64,000 nucleotides of DNA, from assembly GCF_000756615.1 (NCBI RefSeq), contig NZ_CP009288.1, forward strand, positions 3,844,001 through 3,908,000, read 5' to 3'. Under the pieces are notes generated by a model, which was given only the letters and a program-made list of their open reading frames with translations, was not told where the DNA came from and made no database searches. The stretch comes from Paenibacillus durus (lineage in GTDB: Bacteria; Bacillota; Bacilli; Paenibacillales; Paenibacillaceae). Shown one piece after another: positions 25,101 through 33,255 of the stretch (position 1 is its first letter; each line of letters begins with the position of its first letter). The position numbers and the translations under genes were made by a program.

Positions 25101-25799
25101 CCAATCCCGGAAAGCGCTTACCACTTGCTTCCGGTAATCCTCAATGCTTATCTCCTGTTCCCGATGCTTGTCGATCTGGTTGATGATCAGGTATAGCGGC
25201 TTGCCCCAATCGCTCAAATTTTTGGCGAAGACGAGATTATTCTCTGACTGCACGTGATTGTAATCCATAATGTAGAATACGATATCCGCCAAATGCAGCG
25301 CCGAACGGGTTGCGCTTTGATGGCCTTCCTCCGTGGAATCTACCCCAGGGGTATCCATAAGCACGCCATGCGGCCCCAGAAGCGGCACATCCTCCCACAC
25401 CTCGATTGCACTGTAATCTTCTCCAAGGCGGCAGTAATCACGGAGCTGCTTCGCTGACACTTCCATAGGTTCTCCCATGCCGGTCCCGCCACTGCCTTTA
25501 TAGATCAGCGTTCGCGGATATCCAGAGCGAATCGAAACGACGTTTGCGCTCGTAGGCAGGGGTCCCGAAGGAAGAATATCTTTGCCGCACAGCGCATTGA
25601 TCAGGCTTGATTTCCCTGCCGAAAAATGACCGCAAAAGGCGAAGACCAGCTCCCCGGACTTCTCTTTTTCGAGCAAATCCGCGAAAATGCGACCTGTATC
25701 CCTGTCACCTTGCAGCTCCGCCCACTCGGAGAGCCTTGCCAAATTCCATTTCGAAGCTGTATTCACATCGCTTTGTATTCTCTCCCGCTCCGCACCCAT
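22128..25799 (-). CDS. Two-headed bacterial dynamin (DynA/YpbR-like GTPase)
   Basis: The protein has 1223 residues, close to B. subtilis DynA (about 1190). It holds two dynamin units in one chain. The first GTPase has GHFSAGKSSLINAL (57-70), DTPGVDST and NQIDK; the second has GAFSAGKSSFANALLG near residue 637, DTPGADSVHARHTG and VNASDL. Each is followed by long helices, including a charged coiled coil (about 290-345). DynA-type proteins tether and fuse membranes and help repair damage by phages or antibiotics. The linker before the second head (about 500-620) is very rich in Ala, Arg, Gly and Pro and lies in strikingly GC-rich DNA. It is upstream of purT with a 155-base gap. Confidence 0.93.
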   Translation of the reverse strand: MGAERERIQSDVNTASKWNLARLSEWAELQGDRDTGRIFADLLEKEKSGELVFAFCGHFSAGKSSLINALCGKDILPSGPLPTSANVVSIRSGYPRTLIYKGSGGTGMGEPMEVSAKQLRDYCRLGEDYSAIEVWEDVPLLGPHGVLMDTPGVDSTEEGHQSATRSALHLADIVFYIMDYNHVQSENNLVFAKNLSDWGKPLYLIINQIDKHREQEISIEDYRKQVVSAFRDWGVKFAGLLFTSLKEKEHPLSRLESLPGLIAELLERREALLTYSLSRSIEHTADAYLSSFREEQREEREALLKELDGEDPVSLERELAEMEKEEKELEKLPDLARHKLRASLDALLGNANLMPADIREAISRYADSLKPGFRTGLLTTAAKRERERASRLALLADALERQVSAQLDGHVLSLLRSWGGELELWSDADELELRNAFPQTGAEWLAEAVKPGTPVEGEALLQFCRGLAADIRSGYRRAALGAADGLLAKLPPLLEARRAQLARRKAARARQAQAAAALGALTRAYEARAAELAAKLPPRRTLTPGLLPEVSALPRAARAGAAPQERPPLRLADAGPAAQGAAAGPAPAEGRRRLGEAAQLLAGAASLLSGEPSMGSAARSLAARAADLAGGRFTLALFGAFSAGKSSFANALLGEEVLPVSPHPATAAVNRILKPEGPFRHATAEVAMKSREEIWDDIRHSFEVLQLGEPSPGAWADAVSELPARGLHPSALPHAGFLRAATKGWNEAESLLGTVRTVELDEYRKLVAEESRACFVRSIDLYYACPLTDCGIVLVDTPGADSVHARHTGVTFAYMKEADAICFVTYYNHAFSKADRQLLAQLGRIRESGALDKMFVIVNASDLASDEAELAEVKEHVAGNLRSAGLINPRIYAVSSMLALEGKTGGGHAVFEASRFAVFEAALWQFAGEELPALSLKAGMDSLRSVTRQAEEWLDMALKADSDWDDEIRRMEERRRAAEIRLAQLEAEERPARELRREGGELLYHVHQRLGFSFGRMFQESFHPSLLRDDGGGLKDVFAACGRDLWRTAGRELESELWATTLRLTDAGRRLVREAAAAAAFELGLPHELPSSRVTEDNAWPAPEGLEGNLPPADWGRLWGLFKSPKHFFEGGGRDALRNAVEPLLKEALASAALKREKLLLDHYESLTLQALAGASEALREMMKEQELAMSAMRKGGDSAGRWSQLVGRLRDQETAFGNLTKI

Positions 25800-26079
25800 A
25801 TGCTATCCACCTCTGCCGATATGTAATGGTTATCCGTCAGGCTGCCGATATCCGGTAAGTATTTTTATAAGAATAGAATAATTCCATTTTATCATCGGAT
25901 TGGCACAAATCAAATATGCAGAGAGAATAAAACTGTATCCACTTACCGTATAGCAACTCGATTAGCCCGATTCCGATACCGTTCATCAGATTGATCCTTG
26001 CCATGACAACGCCCGAATCGCACTAGCCGTATTGGCGCCCACGGTTTTTAGGCCGATTTTGCCGAAAATATTAAAGCGA

Positions 26080-26120
26080 GGCTATCCCAGTCACCGAAAG
26101 CGGCAAAAAGGGACAGCCTC
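26080..26120 (-). terminator. Possible terminator of the chemoreceptor gene
   Basis: GAGGCTATCCC and GGGACAGCCTC pair at 10 of 11 positions across a 20-base loop, just after the mcp stop. The T tract on the minus strand is weak (GCTTTAATATTTT). The rest of 25800-26127 shows no gene. Confidence 0.5.
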
Positions 26121-26127
26121 ATCTAAA

Positions 26128-28128
26128 TTACAGCTTGAATCGGTCAACCAACGCGTGCATTTCCTCAGCCATTCTGGATAAATCCGCCGATGACGACGAT
26201 ATTTCCTCCATGGAGGCCAGCTGCTCCTGGGCGGCGGCGGAAATATTCTCCGTTTCGGTCGCATTGGACCGGGCAACGTGCGCGATGGCATCAATGGCCT
26301 CGTTCATTTCCGACGCCCCGTCGGAAATTTGCTTCACTGCCGACGAGACGCCGCCGATTTGATCATTCACCTCGTCTACAAACCGCTCGATCTGCGAGAA
26401 CAGACTTCCGGCGGTTCCCACCGTGACCATACCTCCCTTAACTTCTTGTGTGGAAGTGTCCATAGAGGCCTGAACGTTGACAATCTCTTCTTGGATATTG
26501 CGGACCAGCAAGGAGATCTCTTGCGCCGACTGGGCAGACTGATCGGACAGCTTCTTCACTTCACTGGCCACCACTGCAAACCCCCGCCCATGCTCTCCCG
26601 CTCTGGCCGCTTCGATAGAAGCATTCAGCGAGAGCATGCCTGTTTGTCCGGAAAATTGAGTAATTGCTTTCGTCACTTCACCGATTTTTTGCGAAGTGTG
26701 GGACAATACTTGAATAAGACGCGCCAAATTTTCGACTGAACTATCGATGGAATCCATCTGCTCTGCGGCATTTCCGATGGCTTGAGTACCTTCCGCCGAC
26801 AACGTCGCCGTTTTGTTCGAGGTATCCGTGACCAATTGGGCGGCAGCGGCAATTTCTTGAATGCGGGCGGTTATTTCATAAACGGTCTGAGCCCCTTCAT
26901 CCACCGTTCCAACCTGTTTTTCAGCCCCATCCGACATTTTCTCCGTCGCTCCCGCAATATGCTCGGTAGCCTTGACGGTCTGCTCCGAACTCACCGCGAG
27001 CTGCTCCGCCGAAGCGGCCAGTTGATCAGACAATTCGCTTACTTCAGTAAGCACTCCTCTCAGCGAATCAATCATCAGGTTGAAAGTCGATCCAAGCTGC
27101 CCCAACTCATCCTTCGATTTCACCTGCACGTGAGTTGACAAGTCCCCTTCGGCGAGTTTCTCGGAAGCTTCTTTAAGCGAACGCAGCGGAGAAGTGATCG
27201 AACGGATAATAAACAAAATTAAGGCCAAACCTGCTGCCATAGCTGCGATTAGAACGATAAGCGTCATCCGGAAAATTGGGGCAGCCTCCCGCTTCACTTC
27301 ATCTATGTACCATGTGCCTGCTATTTTCCATCCGGTGAGAGCATTGGTGACAAATATCAATTTCTTAGTCTTTCCGTCCCTCTCATTTACATAATCCAGT
27401 TCGTCCGAACCGGATTTAAACATACGACCGATCACCTCTAATTTAGCCGTATCGCCAATCTTCACACCCGGCGACACCAGATACTTCCTCTGATTGTCGA
27501 TCAAAATGACATAGCCCTGTGAGCCGATTTTCGCTCCTGCCACGGTTTTGCTTAACTCGGCCAGGCTGAAATTCGCCCCCACGATCCCATGTCCGTCCTT
27601 CGTCGCCTTCGCTATGGTTACAACCGTAGTATTCGTCGAGGCGGATGTATATGCATCTGTTATGATAGCCTGGTCTTTATGCTGCATTGCCTTGATATAT
27701 TGAGGTCTCGTCCTTGGGTCAAAGCCTTTGGGCAGATTCAATTTAGTCGCGCTAAGTATAGCCCCTTGGTTATTTGATGCAAATACCGTTTCCAAGTCCG
27801 GATGCAATGCTTTGAAGCTGACAAGCAGCTCTTTTATTTCGGCATTTTCAGCACCCGATTCGGAAATTATGTTATTGACATCCACCTGCTGGGATAAGAA
27901 ATCAATGGCTTTCATTTTTTCACTAATGCTCTTCTCGATCATTTGATTCAGCAGATTTACATTGGAAGATGCCGAATGCCTTAAGTCATCATTGACTTTG
28001 TTACGTGCGGTAAAATAAGAAGCGCCGCCGATCGCCAGACTGGGCAAAAGCAAAATGCACAAAAAAGACATAATCAGCTTGCTTTTGACCGAATGAAAAT
28101 TCCACTGCATACCATGCTTTGTTTTCAA
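26128..28128 (-). CDS. Methyl-accepting chemotaxis protein with dCache sensor
   Basis: The protein has 666 residues. It comprises a membrane segment at about 16-38, an extracytoplasmic double-Cache domain (about 40-280; ISESGAENAEI, DPRTRPQYIKAMQHKDQAII, VVTIAKATKDGHGIVGANFSL in parts), a second membrane segment (about 281-303), HAMP (LKEASEKLAEGDLSTHVQV), and a long coiled-coil signalling domain. The conserved hairpin tip region is GFAVVASEVKKLSDQSAQSA. It controls CheA in the flagellar motor system; ligands of dCache domains are usually amino or organic acids. I keep the TTG start at 28128 because GAGGGGG lies ten bases before it; ATG 28110 is possible. Confidence 0.95.
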   Translation of the reverse strand: MKTKHGMQWNFHSVKSKLIMSFLCILLLPSLAIGGASYFTARNKVNDDLRHSASSNVNLLNQMIEKSISEKMKAIDFLSQQVDVNNIISESGAENAEIKELLVSFKALHPDLETVFASNNQGAILSATKLNLPKGFDPRTRPQYIKAMQHKDQAIITDAYTSASTNTTVVTIAKATKDGHGIVGANFSLAELSKTVAGAKIGSQGYVILIDNQRKYLVSPGVKIGDTAKLEVIGRMFKSGSDELDYVNERDGKTKKLIFVTNALTGWKIAGTWYIDEVKREAAPIFRMTLIVLIAAMAAGLALILFIIRSITSPLRSLKEASEKLAEGDLSTHVQVKSKDELGQLGSTFNLMIDSLRGVLTEVSELSDQLAASAEQLAVSSEQTVKATEHIAGATEKMSDGAEKQVGTVDEGAQTVYEITARIQEIAAAAQLVTDTSNKTATLSAEGTQAIGNAAEQMDSIDSSVENLARLIQVLSHTSQKIGEVTKAITQFSGQTGMLSLNASIEAARAGEHGRGFAVVASEVKKLSDQSAQSAQEISLLVRNIQEEIVNVQASMDTSTQEVKGGMVTVGTAGSLFSQIERFVDEVNDQIGGVSSAVKQISDGASEMNEAIDAIAHVARSNATETENISAAAQEQLASMEEISSSSADLSRMAEEMHALVDRFKL

Positions 28129-28204
28129 CGAAACCCATCCCCCTCATTTCTGTAAAAGCAAAAATCCCCTTTTTCGGTTTGATTTTCTAAAAGCACTATC
28201 GTTT

Positions 28205-28212
28205 ATATCGGC
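28205..28212 (-). promoter_or_regulatory. Candidate SigD -10 element upstream of mcp
   Basis: On the minus strand GCCGATAT is the exact -10 of B. subtilis SigD motility promoters, 76 bases before the mcp start. No convincing TAAA is found 15 bp further upstream, so the assignment rests on the -10 and on the gene type. Confidence 0.45.
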
Positions 28213-28278
28213 AAAATCATCCTTCAAAACAATACTTGAAAAAAACAATTCATATTTCGAAATCCGATCTTCCTAAAC

Positions 28279-28324
28279 CAAAAAATAGGCTTGCAGAACT
28301 GCCATTCAAGCAGTCATACAAGCC
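28279..28324 (-). terminator. Strong terminator upstream of mcp
   Basis: On the minus strand GGCTTGTATGACTGC and GCAGTTCTGCAAGCC pair at 14 of 15 positions with a 7-base loop, followed by TATTTTTTGG. The gene upstream already has its own terminator at 28381-28414. Confidence 0.85.
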
Positions 28325-28380
28325 CATTTCCAAAGTAAATCTGGAAGCCATTAACAAATATATTCAATAGACAAACCGTG

Positions 28381-28414
28381 CAAAAAAGCGGAGCCCCCTC
28401 ATTGGGAACTCCGC
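28381..28414 (-). terminator. Terminator of the small unknown gene
   Basis: Minus strand: CGGAGTTCCC pairs with GGGGGCTCCG around AATGA, followed by CTTTTTTG. It lies directly after the stop of the 88-residue gene. Confidence 0.8.
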
Positions 28415-28425
28415 CGTTTAGCCGC

Positions 28426-28692
28426 TTAGGCCGTCTCAAGCACCGGCAGCAGAATTTCAAATACCTTGCCATGCTGAAGGATCGTCAGCCCGCGGGATTT
28501 ATCTTTCATAACCACGACTTCAGGCTTTTGCGCCATACGCTCAAGGTAATGTTCGGGTACGTCCCCGGAATGGCTGATCGTTACGCCCTCTACTTCCTGC
28601 TCCTCGTTCTCTTCCATCGAACTGTCCACTACACGGTCGAAAATATCCGAGAACAGCTCAAAATTATCTGTGTATACGGAAATGCATTTCAT
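28426..28692 (-). CDS. Small acidic protein of unknown function
   Basis: The protein has 88 residues: MKCISVYTDNFELFSDIFDR at the start, an acidic stretch MEENEEQEVEG, then VPEHYLERM and VVVMKDKSRGLTILQHGKVF. It is likely a soluble alpha/beta protein with no signal or membrane segment. I do not recognise a characterised family. GAGGATGG precedes the ATG. It is 49 bases after nth in the same orientation and is probably co-transcribed with it, ending at the hairpin just downstream. Confidence 0.75.
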   Translation of the reverse strand: MKCISVYTDNFELFSDIFDRVVDSSMEENEEQEVEGVTISHSGDVPEHYLERMAQKPEVVVMKDKSRGLTILQHGKVFEILLPVLETA

Positions 28693-28741
28693 TCTAATCC
28701 CATCCTCTTCTTCATATCTGACTTAAAGCGGCCGCGCTTCA

Positions 28742-29407
28742 CTATTTCTTAGCTTTACTTACCTGCGAGGTTTTCATACGTTTTTTTCCTTCGCGGCATA
28801 CATCCAGAAGCGGGCATACCTGACATTTCGGATTCTGCGCCTTGCAGTGATATCTTCCGAAAAAAATCAGCCGGTGATGCGTCAGCGTCCATTCATTCAT
28901 CGGGACCGCCTTCATCAGCTTCTTCTCAACCTCTAGCACCGAATCCTTCCAGCCCGCCAGCCCCAGACGCTTGGATACTCTCTCAACATGTGTATCCACG
29001 GCAATCGCAGGCACGCCGAAGGCGTTGGAAACGACCACATTGGCCGTCTTGCGTCCCACTCCCGGAAGTGTAACCAGCTGATCGTGGGCCTGCGGCACTT
29101 CCCCGCCATACTGATCGATCAGAATCGCGCATAAATTCTGAATATGCTTAGCCTTATTGCGGTAAAGGCCGATCCGCCGTATGTCTTGCTCCAGTTCTTC
29201 CAGAGGGACCGATACATAATCCAGCGGTGTTTTATACTTCCGGAACAAGTCTGCAGTGACTTTGTTTACGGTTGCGTCCGTGCATTGAGCCGACAGCAGC
29301 ACGGCAATCGTCAGCTCAAACGCATTGCTGTGGTTCAGCTCACAGTCCGCATCCGGAAACATTTCGCCAATCGTATCCAGAATGTGGCGGACATCTGAAA
29401 TCTTCAT
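28742..29407 (-). CDS. nth: Endonuclease III (DNA glycosylase/AP lyase)
   Basis: The protein has 221 residues. It removes oxidised pyrimidines and cuts the abasic site. The helix-hairpin-helix is LPGVGRKTANVVVSNAFG, with the catalytic lysine in GRKTAN (near 121) and the catalytic aspartate in AVDTHVERVSKRLG (near 139). The [4Fe-4S] ligands are C-x6-C-x2-C-x5-C at HCKAQNPKCQVCPLLDVC. In B. subtilis nth directly follows dnaD; here it is about 15 kb from dnaD, next to an unrelated small gene. Confidence 0.96.
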   Translation of the reverse strand: MKISDVRHILDTIGEMFPDADCELNHSNAFELTIAVLLSAQCTDATVNKVTADLFRKYKTPLDYVSVPLEELEQDIRRIGLYRNKAKHIQNLCAILIDQYGGEVPQAHDQLVTLPGVGRKTANVVVSNAFGVPAIAVDTHVERVSKRLGLAGWKDSVLEVEKKLMKAVPMNEWTLTHHRLIFFGRYHCKAQNPKCQVCPLLDVCREGKKRMKTSQVSKAKK

Positions 29408-29543
29408 ATGGTGTACCTCACGCTTCAGATATATCGCTCTGCTAGTATAAATGGTTGCACCAACTTATTCAAGGAAAGTTCAATGAAGTATGTATTATAA
29501 CAGTGCAGTCCCATACATTACAAGATTGTATCTCCTCTTCCTC

Positions 29544-29583
29544 AAAAAAACGTCCCGACGCAGGGAAGCCATGCGTCAGGACG
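29544..29583 (-). terminator. Terminator of the SLH-protein gene
   Basis: On the minus strand CGTCCTGACGCA and TGCGTCGGGACG pair with one wobble and are followed by TTTTTTTGAGG. Confidence 0.9.
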
Positions 29584-29610
29584 GTATCTCTCGCGGAAAG
29601 CCGCCATTCC

Positions 29611-32388
29611 TTACTGCTTCACAATTTCAACTACGACATTGTTATTGAAATATACTGCAATTTTATCATTTTCTTTGAGAGATTGCACGGATAAAGTCGT
29701 GTCGCCTTGGTGAATGTATACGTTAGGCGACAGGATAAACCGGTAATTTTCGTCATTGACGTTATCCCGCTTGACAACAATGCGGCCTGCGGCTGCATCA
29801 TAGCTCGAAAAGTAGCGGTTTTGAACGGGCAGTACGCGGACAATCGTCGTTCCGTCGGCATCCTTGCGGACCTCCGCTCTTTCGGATACAGAAAGTGAAC
29901 CCAGTGCAGCGGAAGTGCCATTGTCACGGACAATTTTGACGCTTCCTCCCGTTCCGAAGGCTTGGACGGCTCCCGAATAGTCTTTAACGCTCAAGGTCCC
30001 GGCTGCGGCGTCAATGGCTGTTACCTGGCCTGCCGTCAGCTTTACGGATTGAATCGACGTTGGGGAGCTTCCAAGTGCGCTGACATTCACATAGTTTCCG
30101 GCTTTGAGATCGCTCAGCTTGATCGTCTGTCCGGCCTCATCGGTCAGCGGAATGGCGAGCGTGTAAATATCGATATTCCCTCCGGATGTCTTGACACCCA
30201 ATTTGTTGTTCGCCGCGTCGACATACGCAAGCTCCAGTTGCTGGGATGTCTTCACTTTCAGTGAAGTCAGCGAATCCTGGCTTGGCGTGAGGAAGCCGGT
30301 TACGGCACTGCCAACAGTTACATCGGTAATGGAAAGACCCGTTCGTCCGAATATCTCGACAATCGGCGGATACGGCAGGATCATGGAACGGCCGTCAGTC
30401 GTCTTTAGGACAAGCGTTCTTGTCGCGGTATTGACCGAGGCTAATGTACCTTCATATTTGCTTACAATTTCCAGGGAAAGCGTCCGCTGGCCAAGTACGC
30501 TAATATTCAGCTTTTGATTTTCTGTGAGCATCGAAGCAATATTGTTCAGCGTTGGCACATTACCGAAACCGTTGATGAACTTCGTATTCTCGTCGAGCTG
30601 GTAGACACGCGCTTGATTGTCGCTGTCCATGACTGTCAGCAGCTTGGTCTTGAAGTTATAGCTGACTACCGACGTTCCGAACAGCTGCTCCAGCTTGCGG
30701 CTGACTACCGCTATCTTTGTTACCTGGTCGCTGCCGTTTAACGTCAGTTCTACAGTGTCGCCGTAAGTCGCGTCCGCAATGAGATCCGACGAGGCCGGTT
30801 TGGCATAGCCCGGTATGACGATGGCAGTGCTTGACGCAAGCAGTTGGACGCCGCGTGTACCATCCGCTTTCTTGTAGACTACAGAGGAACCGTTCAGATC
30901 GGTGAGCATTCCCTGTACCGTCCGTTCTACAGCCTGCGTCACCTCAACGGAAACGATCAGATTGTTCACAATCTTATAATTCACCGCAGAACCAGCTTTC
31001 AATTCAGAAGGCAGCAGAATAGCCTTTTGATAGCTGAATAGGGCGCTGTCCGCCCATTTGAATGTTTCTTCCGTTCCAGTAGCGTTCGTGAAGGTTATCG
31101 TCTTGGCGGTAAGGTCGATGCTTTTGAGCGTTCCGGATGTTGTTTTATTGACGACACCAGAAGTGACCTGAACTTTAAGAATCTTATTCTGTCCTGTAAA
31201 TGTCTCTCGTGTAATCGCCACGATACTATCCTCCGAAATCGAGGAAGCTGCAATGGCGCTGCCCCCAGCATCCACAAAGGAAGTAGCATTGTCGAAGGCA
31301 TATTCCGGGTAACCGTCGGCATTTTTCAGCCACAGCTTGTTGCTGCTTACGGATAATCTCGCGAATGTGCCTTGGATCGTCTCCACCTGCGGTTTCGGAT
31401 CAGTCAGTTCTACATAGGCAGCCGCTCCGTTCTTGCCAATGACCGTGACTTTAGTATAAGGCTGGATATTGTTCAGCGAGATCGCCGTTTCGGCAGCGCT
31501 GCTGAAATAAGCCGTCCCGGAGTTCAAGGAGTACACGGAGTTGGATGCACCGCTATATAGTGTCATTTTGCCTTCTTTTACTTCGGTTACGATACCGCTT
31601 GACGTATTATTGTATACCGCCGCCGAATGAACTTCAGCCCGGCTTAAGAAGGTGGCGAGCTGCGCCCGCGTAACTTCTCCCTTTGGATTAAAAATATTCC
31701 CGCTTAGCCCGTTCGTAAGCCCAAGGTCGATGGCAACGTTGATATATCCGCGTTTACCTTCGGAAATCTTGGTGTCATCCGCAAACCCCGAAGGCTCGCT
31801 GGCGACTGCCTGGGCATCTGATGTCTTGCCAAGGGCGCGGATCAACAGCTCGGCGATCCACTCACGGGTAGCCTTGCGTGTGCCCCAGGACGTCTTCAGA
31901 TTGTCGACAGCCATTTCCGTCGTTTTGTCCAGCACGTTCCGCTGAAACGCCAATACGACATATGGCTTGTAATAATTGGAGACGTCAAAGCCGGCCGGAA
32001 GCGCTGTTGCCGTCCCGCTCGAAGCCTGGTCATCCAGCTTCATGAAACGCAAAGCCATCAGCACAGCTTCCTGTTGGGTAACAGGGTCCCCTGGACGAAA
32101 CTTTCCGTTGTTGCCTATGATGATTTCCTGTGCGGCAAGTTTGTAGATATGCTTCTCGGCCCAAAAGCCGGAGGTTACATCGGAGAAAGCCCCAGTCCCC
32201 GCTGCACTCGGCGCCGATACGGCCCCAGCTGTGTTCCCGGCGGGCGCTCTGTCCGCCAATACCGTCCCCGCTGCGCCAAACGCAATCGCCCCGGTGAGCA
32301 GGATGGATATAGCCTTCTTAGTATATCCCCTATAGTAATAGTTGTATTTATTAAGTCCAGACAATTTGGAATGTTCCCCTCTCTGCAT
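29611..32388 (-). CDS. Large surface protein with three SLH domains
   Basis: The protein has 925 residues. A signal peptide (hydrophobic AISILLTGAIAFGAAGTVLA, about 25-45) precedes three S-layer homology domains (about 67-118, 134-189 and 202-254), with FRPGDPVTQQEAVLMALRFM, ATREWIAELLIRALG and FNPKGEVTRAQLATFLSRAE. SLH trimers bind pyruvylated secondary wall polymer. The remaining 670 residues are repetitive beta-rich modules of the type VTxIxxxxGTLxVKDxxG/LxxLKAGDxV, probably stacked small beta domains. The ATG at 32388 has only a distant AGGGACGG; a TTG at 32364 with GAGGGG eleven bases before it is a real alternative. It is the last gene after the GerMN lipoprotein and amidase genes. Confidence 0.9.
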   Translation of the reverse strand: MQRGEHSKLSGLNKYNYYYRGYTKKAISILLTGAIAFGAAGTVLADRAPAGNTAGAVSAPSAAGTGAFSDVTSGFWAEKHIYKLAAQEIIIGNNGKFRPGDPVTQQEAVLMALRFMKLDDQASSGTATALPAGFDVSNYYKPYVVLAFQRNVLDKTTEMAVDNLKTSWGTRKATREWIAELLIRALGKTSDAQAVASEPSGFADDTKISEGKRGYINVAIDLGLTNGLSGNIFNPKGEVTRAQLATFLSRAEVHSAAVYNNTSSGIVTEVKEGKMTLYSGASNSVYSLNSGTAYFSSAAETAISLNNIQPYTKVTVIGKNGAAAYVELTDPKPQVETIQGTFARLSVSSNKLWLKNADGYPEYAFDNATSFVDAGGSAIAASSISEDSIVAITRETFTGQNKILKVQVTSGVVNKTTSGTLKSIDLTAKTITFTNATGTEETFKWADSALFSYQKAILLPSELKAGSAVNYKIVNNLIVSVEVTQAVERTVQGMLTDLNGSSVVYKKADGTRGVQLLASSTAIVIPGYAKPASSDLIADATYGDTVELTLNGSDQVTKIAVVSRKLEQLFGTSVVSYNFKTKLLTVMDSDNQARVYQLDENTKFINGFGNVPTLNNIASMLTENQKLNISVLGQRTLSLEIVSKYEGTLASVNTATRTLVLKTTDGRSMILPYPPIVEIFGRTGLSITDVTVGSAVTGFLTPSQDSLTSLKVKTSQQLELAYVDAANNKLGVKTSGGNIDIYTLAIPLTDEAGQTIKLSDLKAGNYVNVSALGSSPTSIQSVKLTAGQVTAIDAAAGTLSVKDYSGAVQAFGTGGSVKIVRDNGTSAALGSLSVSERAEVRKDADGTTIVRVLPVQNRYFSSYDAAAGRIVVKRDNVNDENYRFILSPNVYIHQGDTTLSVQSLKENDKIAVYFNNNVVVEIVKQ

Positions 32389-32451
32389 ATAGATAAGCCG
32401 TCCCTGTCATTAAGGGTATTAGACATGCCGATGCTCTTTTCCTGTGCCGGC

Positions 32452-33117
32452 TTACTGACTGTTCTCCCTGGTCATCGGATGCAGCAGGTCTGCATGGCCC
32501 ATCAGGCTTTCAACCTGCTCTCCATCAACCAGCAGCTCAATGCTCTGAACTTCCGGAAATTGGAACAGGGTCTTAGTTAGCGCGCTGAGCGCAAAGGATT
32601 CGCCTCCGGCTCCTAGCTGAGCCTCTGCCGGTTTGTGAATATCCATCACGATTTGCCCGTTCTCAAACTTCAGAGACTTCAGCTCCATTTTTCCCCATAA
32701 AGAGAGCAGGTCCGAGTTGCCGCTTTTTTGCAGCGCTTTGAAAGCTTCCGTGTATTTTTCGGTGTCATCCTTGAAAGCAATGTCCGCCTTTGCCGGCTTC
32801 AGATCCGTCATTTGAGAATCCGTATAATAGACATCAATCGTTTGGCCCTGCTTCTCCTCGGGCGGCGCAACGCTCGGTGACGGCTCAACTGAAGGAGGAC
32901 TCTCATTTACTGCCGTTGGCTGCGCCGTAGGATCCGGAACGGCACTTTCCGCAGGCTGCTCCGAAGCTTCAACATTCGCTTCAGTACCGCTGACGACAGC
33001 CGGTGAAGTGATGCCCCCCTCATTTGCAGGCGCAGTAGACGATTTGTCGCCGCATCCTGCCAGGACAAGCAGAAGAGCCGACGCTATACCGATGATCCCC
33101 ATTTTTTTATTCCACAT
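32452..33117 (-). CDS. GerMN-domain lipoprotein
   Basis: The protein has 221 residues. The lipoprotein signal ends at LVLAGC (Cys near residue 22). A Ser/Pro/Glu-rich linker of about 70 residues follows, then a GerMN domain (about 92-215: TIDVYYTDSQMTDLKPAKAD, KAQN-like EAFKALQKSG, FALSALTKTLFQFPEVQSIE). GerMN domains occur in sporulation protein GerM and in cell-wall lipoproteins and probably bind peptidoglycan. AGGAGG precedes the ATG by seven bases. It lies 138 bases after the first amidase gene and 63 before the SLH gene on the same strand, as part of an envelope cluster. Confidence 0.9.
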   Translation of the reverse strand: MWNKKMGIIGIASALLLVLAGCGDKSSTAPANEGGITSPAVVSGTEANVEASEQPAESAVPDPTAQPTAVNESPPSVEPSPSVAPPEEKQGQTIDVYYTDSQMTDLKPAKADIAFKDDTEKYTEAFKALQKSGNSDLLSLWGKMELKSLKFENGQIVMDIHKPAEAQLGAGGESFALSALTKTLFQFPEVQSIELLVDGEQVESLMGHADLLHPMTRENSQ

Positions 33118-33255
33118 TTCAAAGCCTCCTTAGTAGAATGATGCCGTGTGCATATCTTGTAAATTTATAAGAAGGGGCAGACCTTCCCGCAAAGCATCCT
33201 CTATCCCTGCATGGGCAGAAGCCTGACTCTGCGGCGTCAGTCTGCCGTGAGGCTG

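Noticed and set aside
28129..28425. A c-di-GMP riboswitch upstream of the chemoreceptor
   Set aside because: A terminator is present, but none of the conserved aptamer sequence is found and only about 56 bases separate it from the previous terminator.
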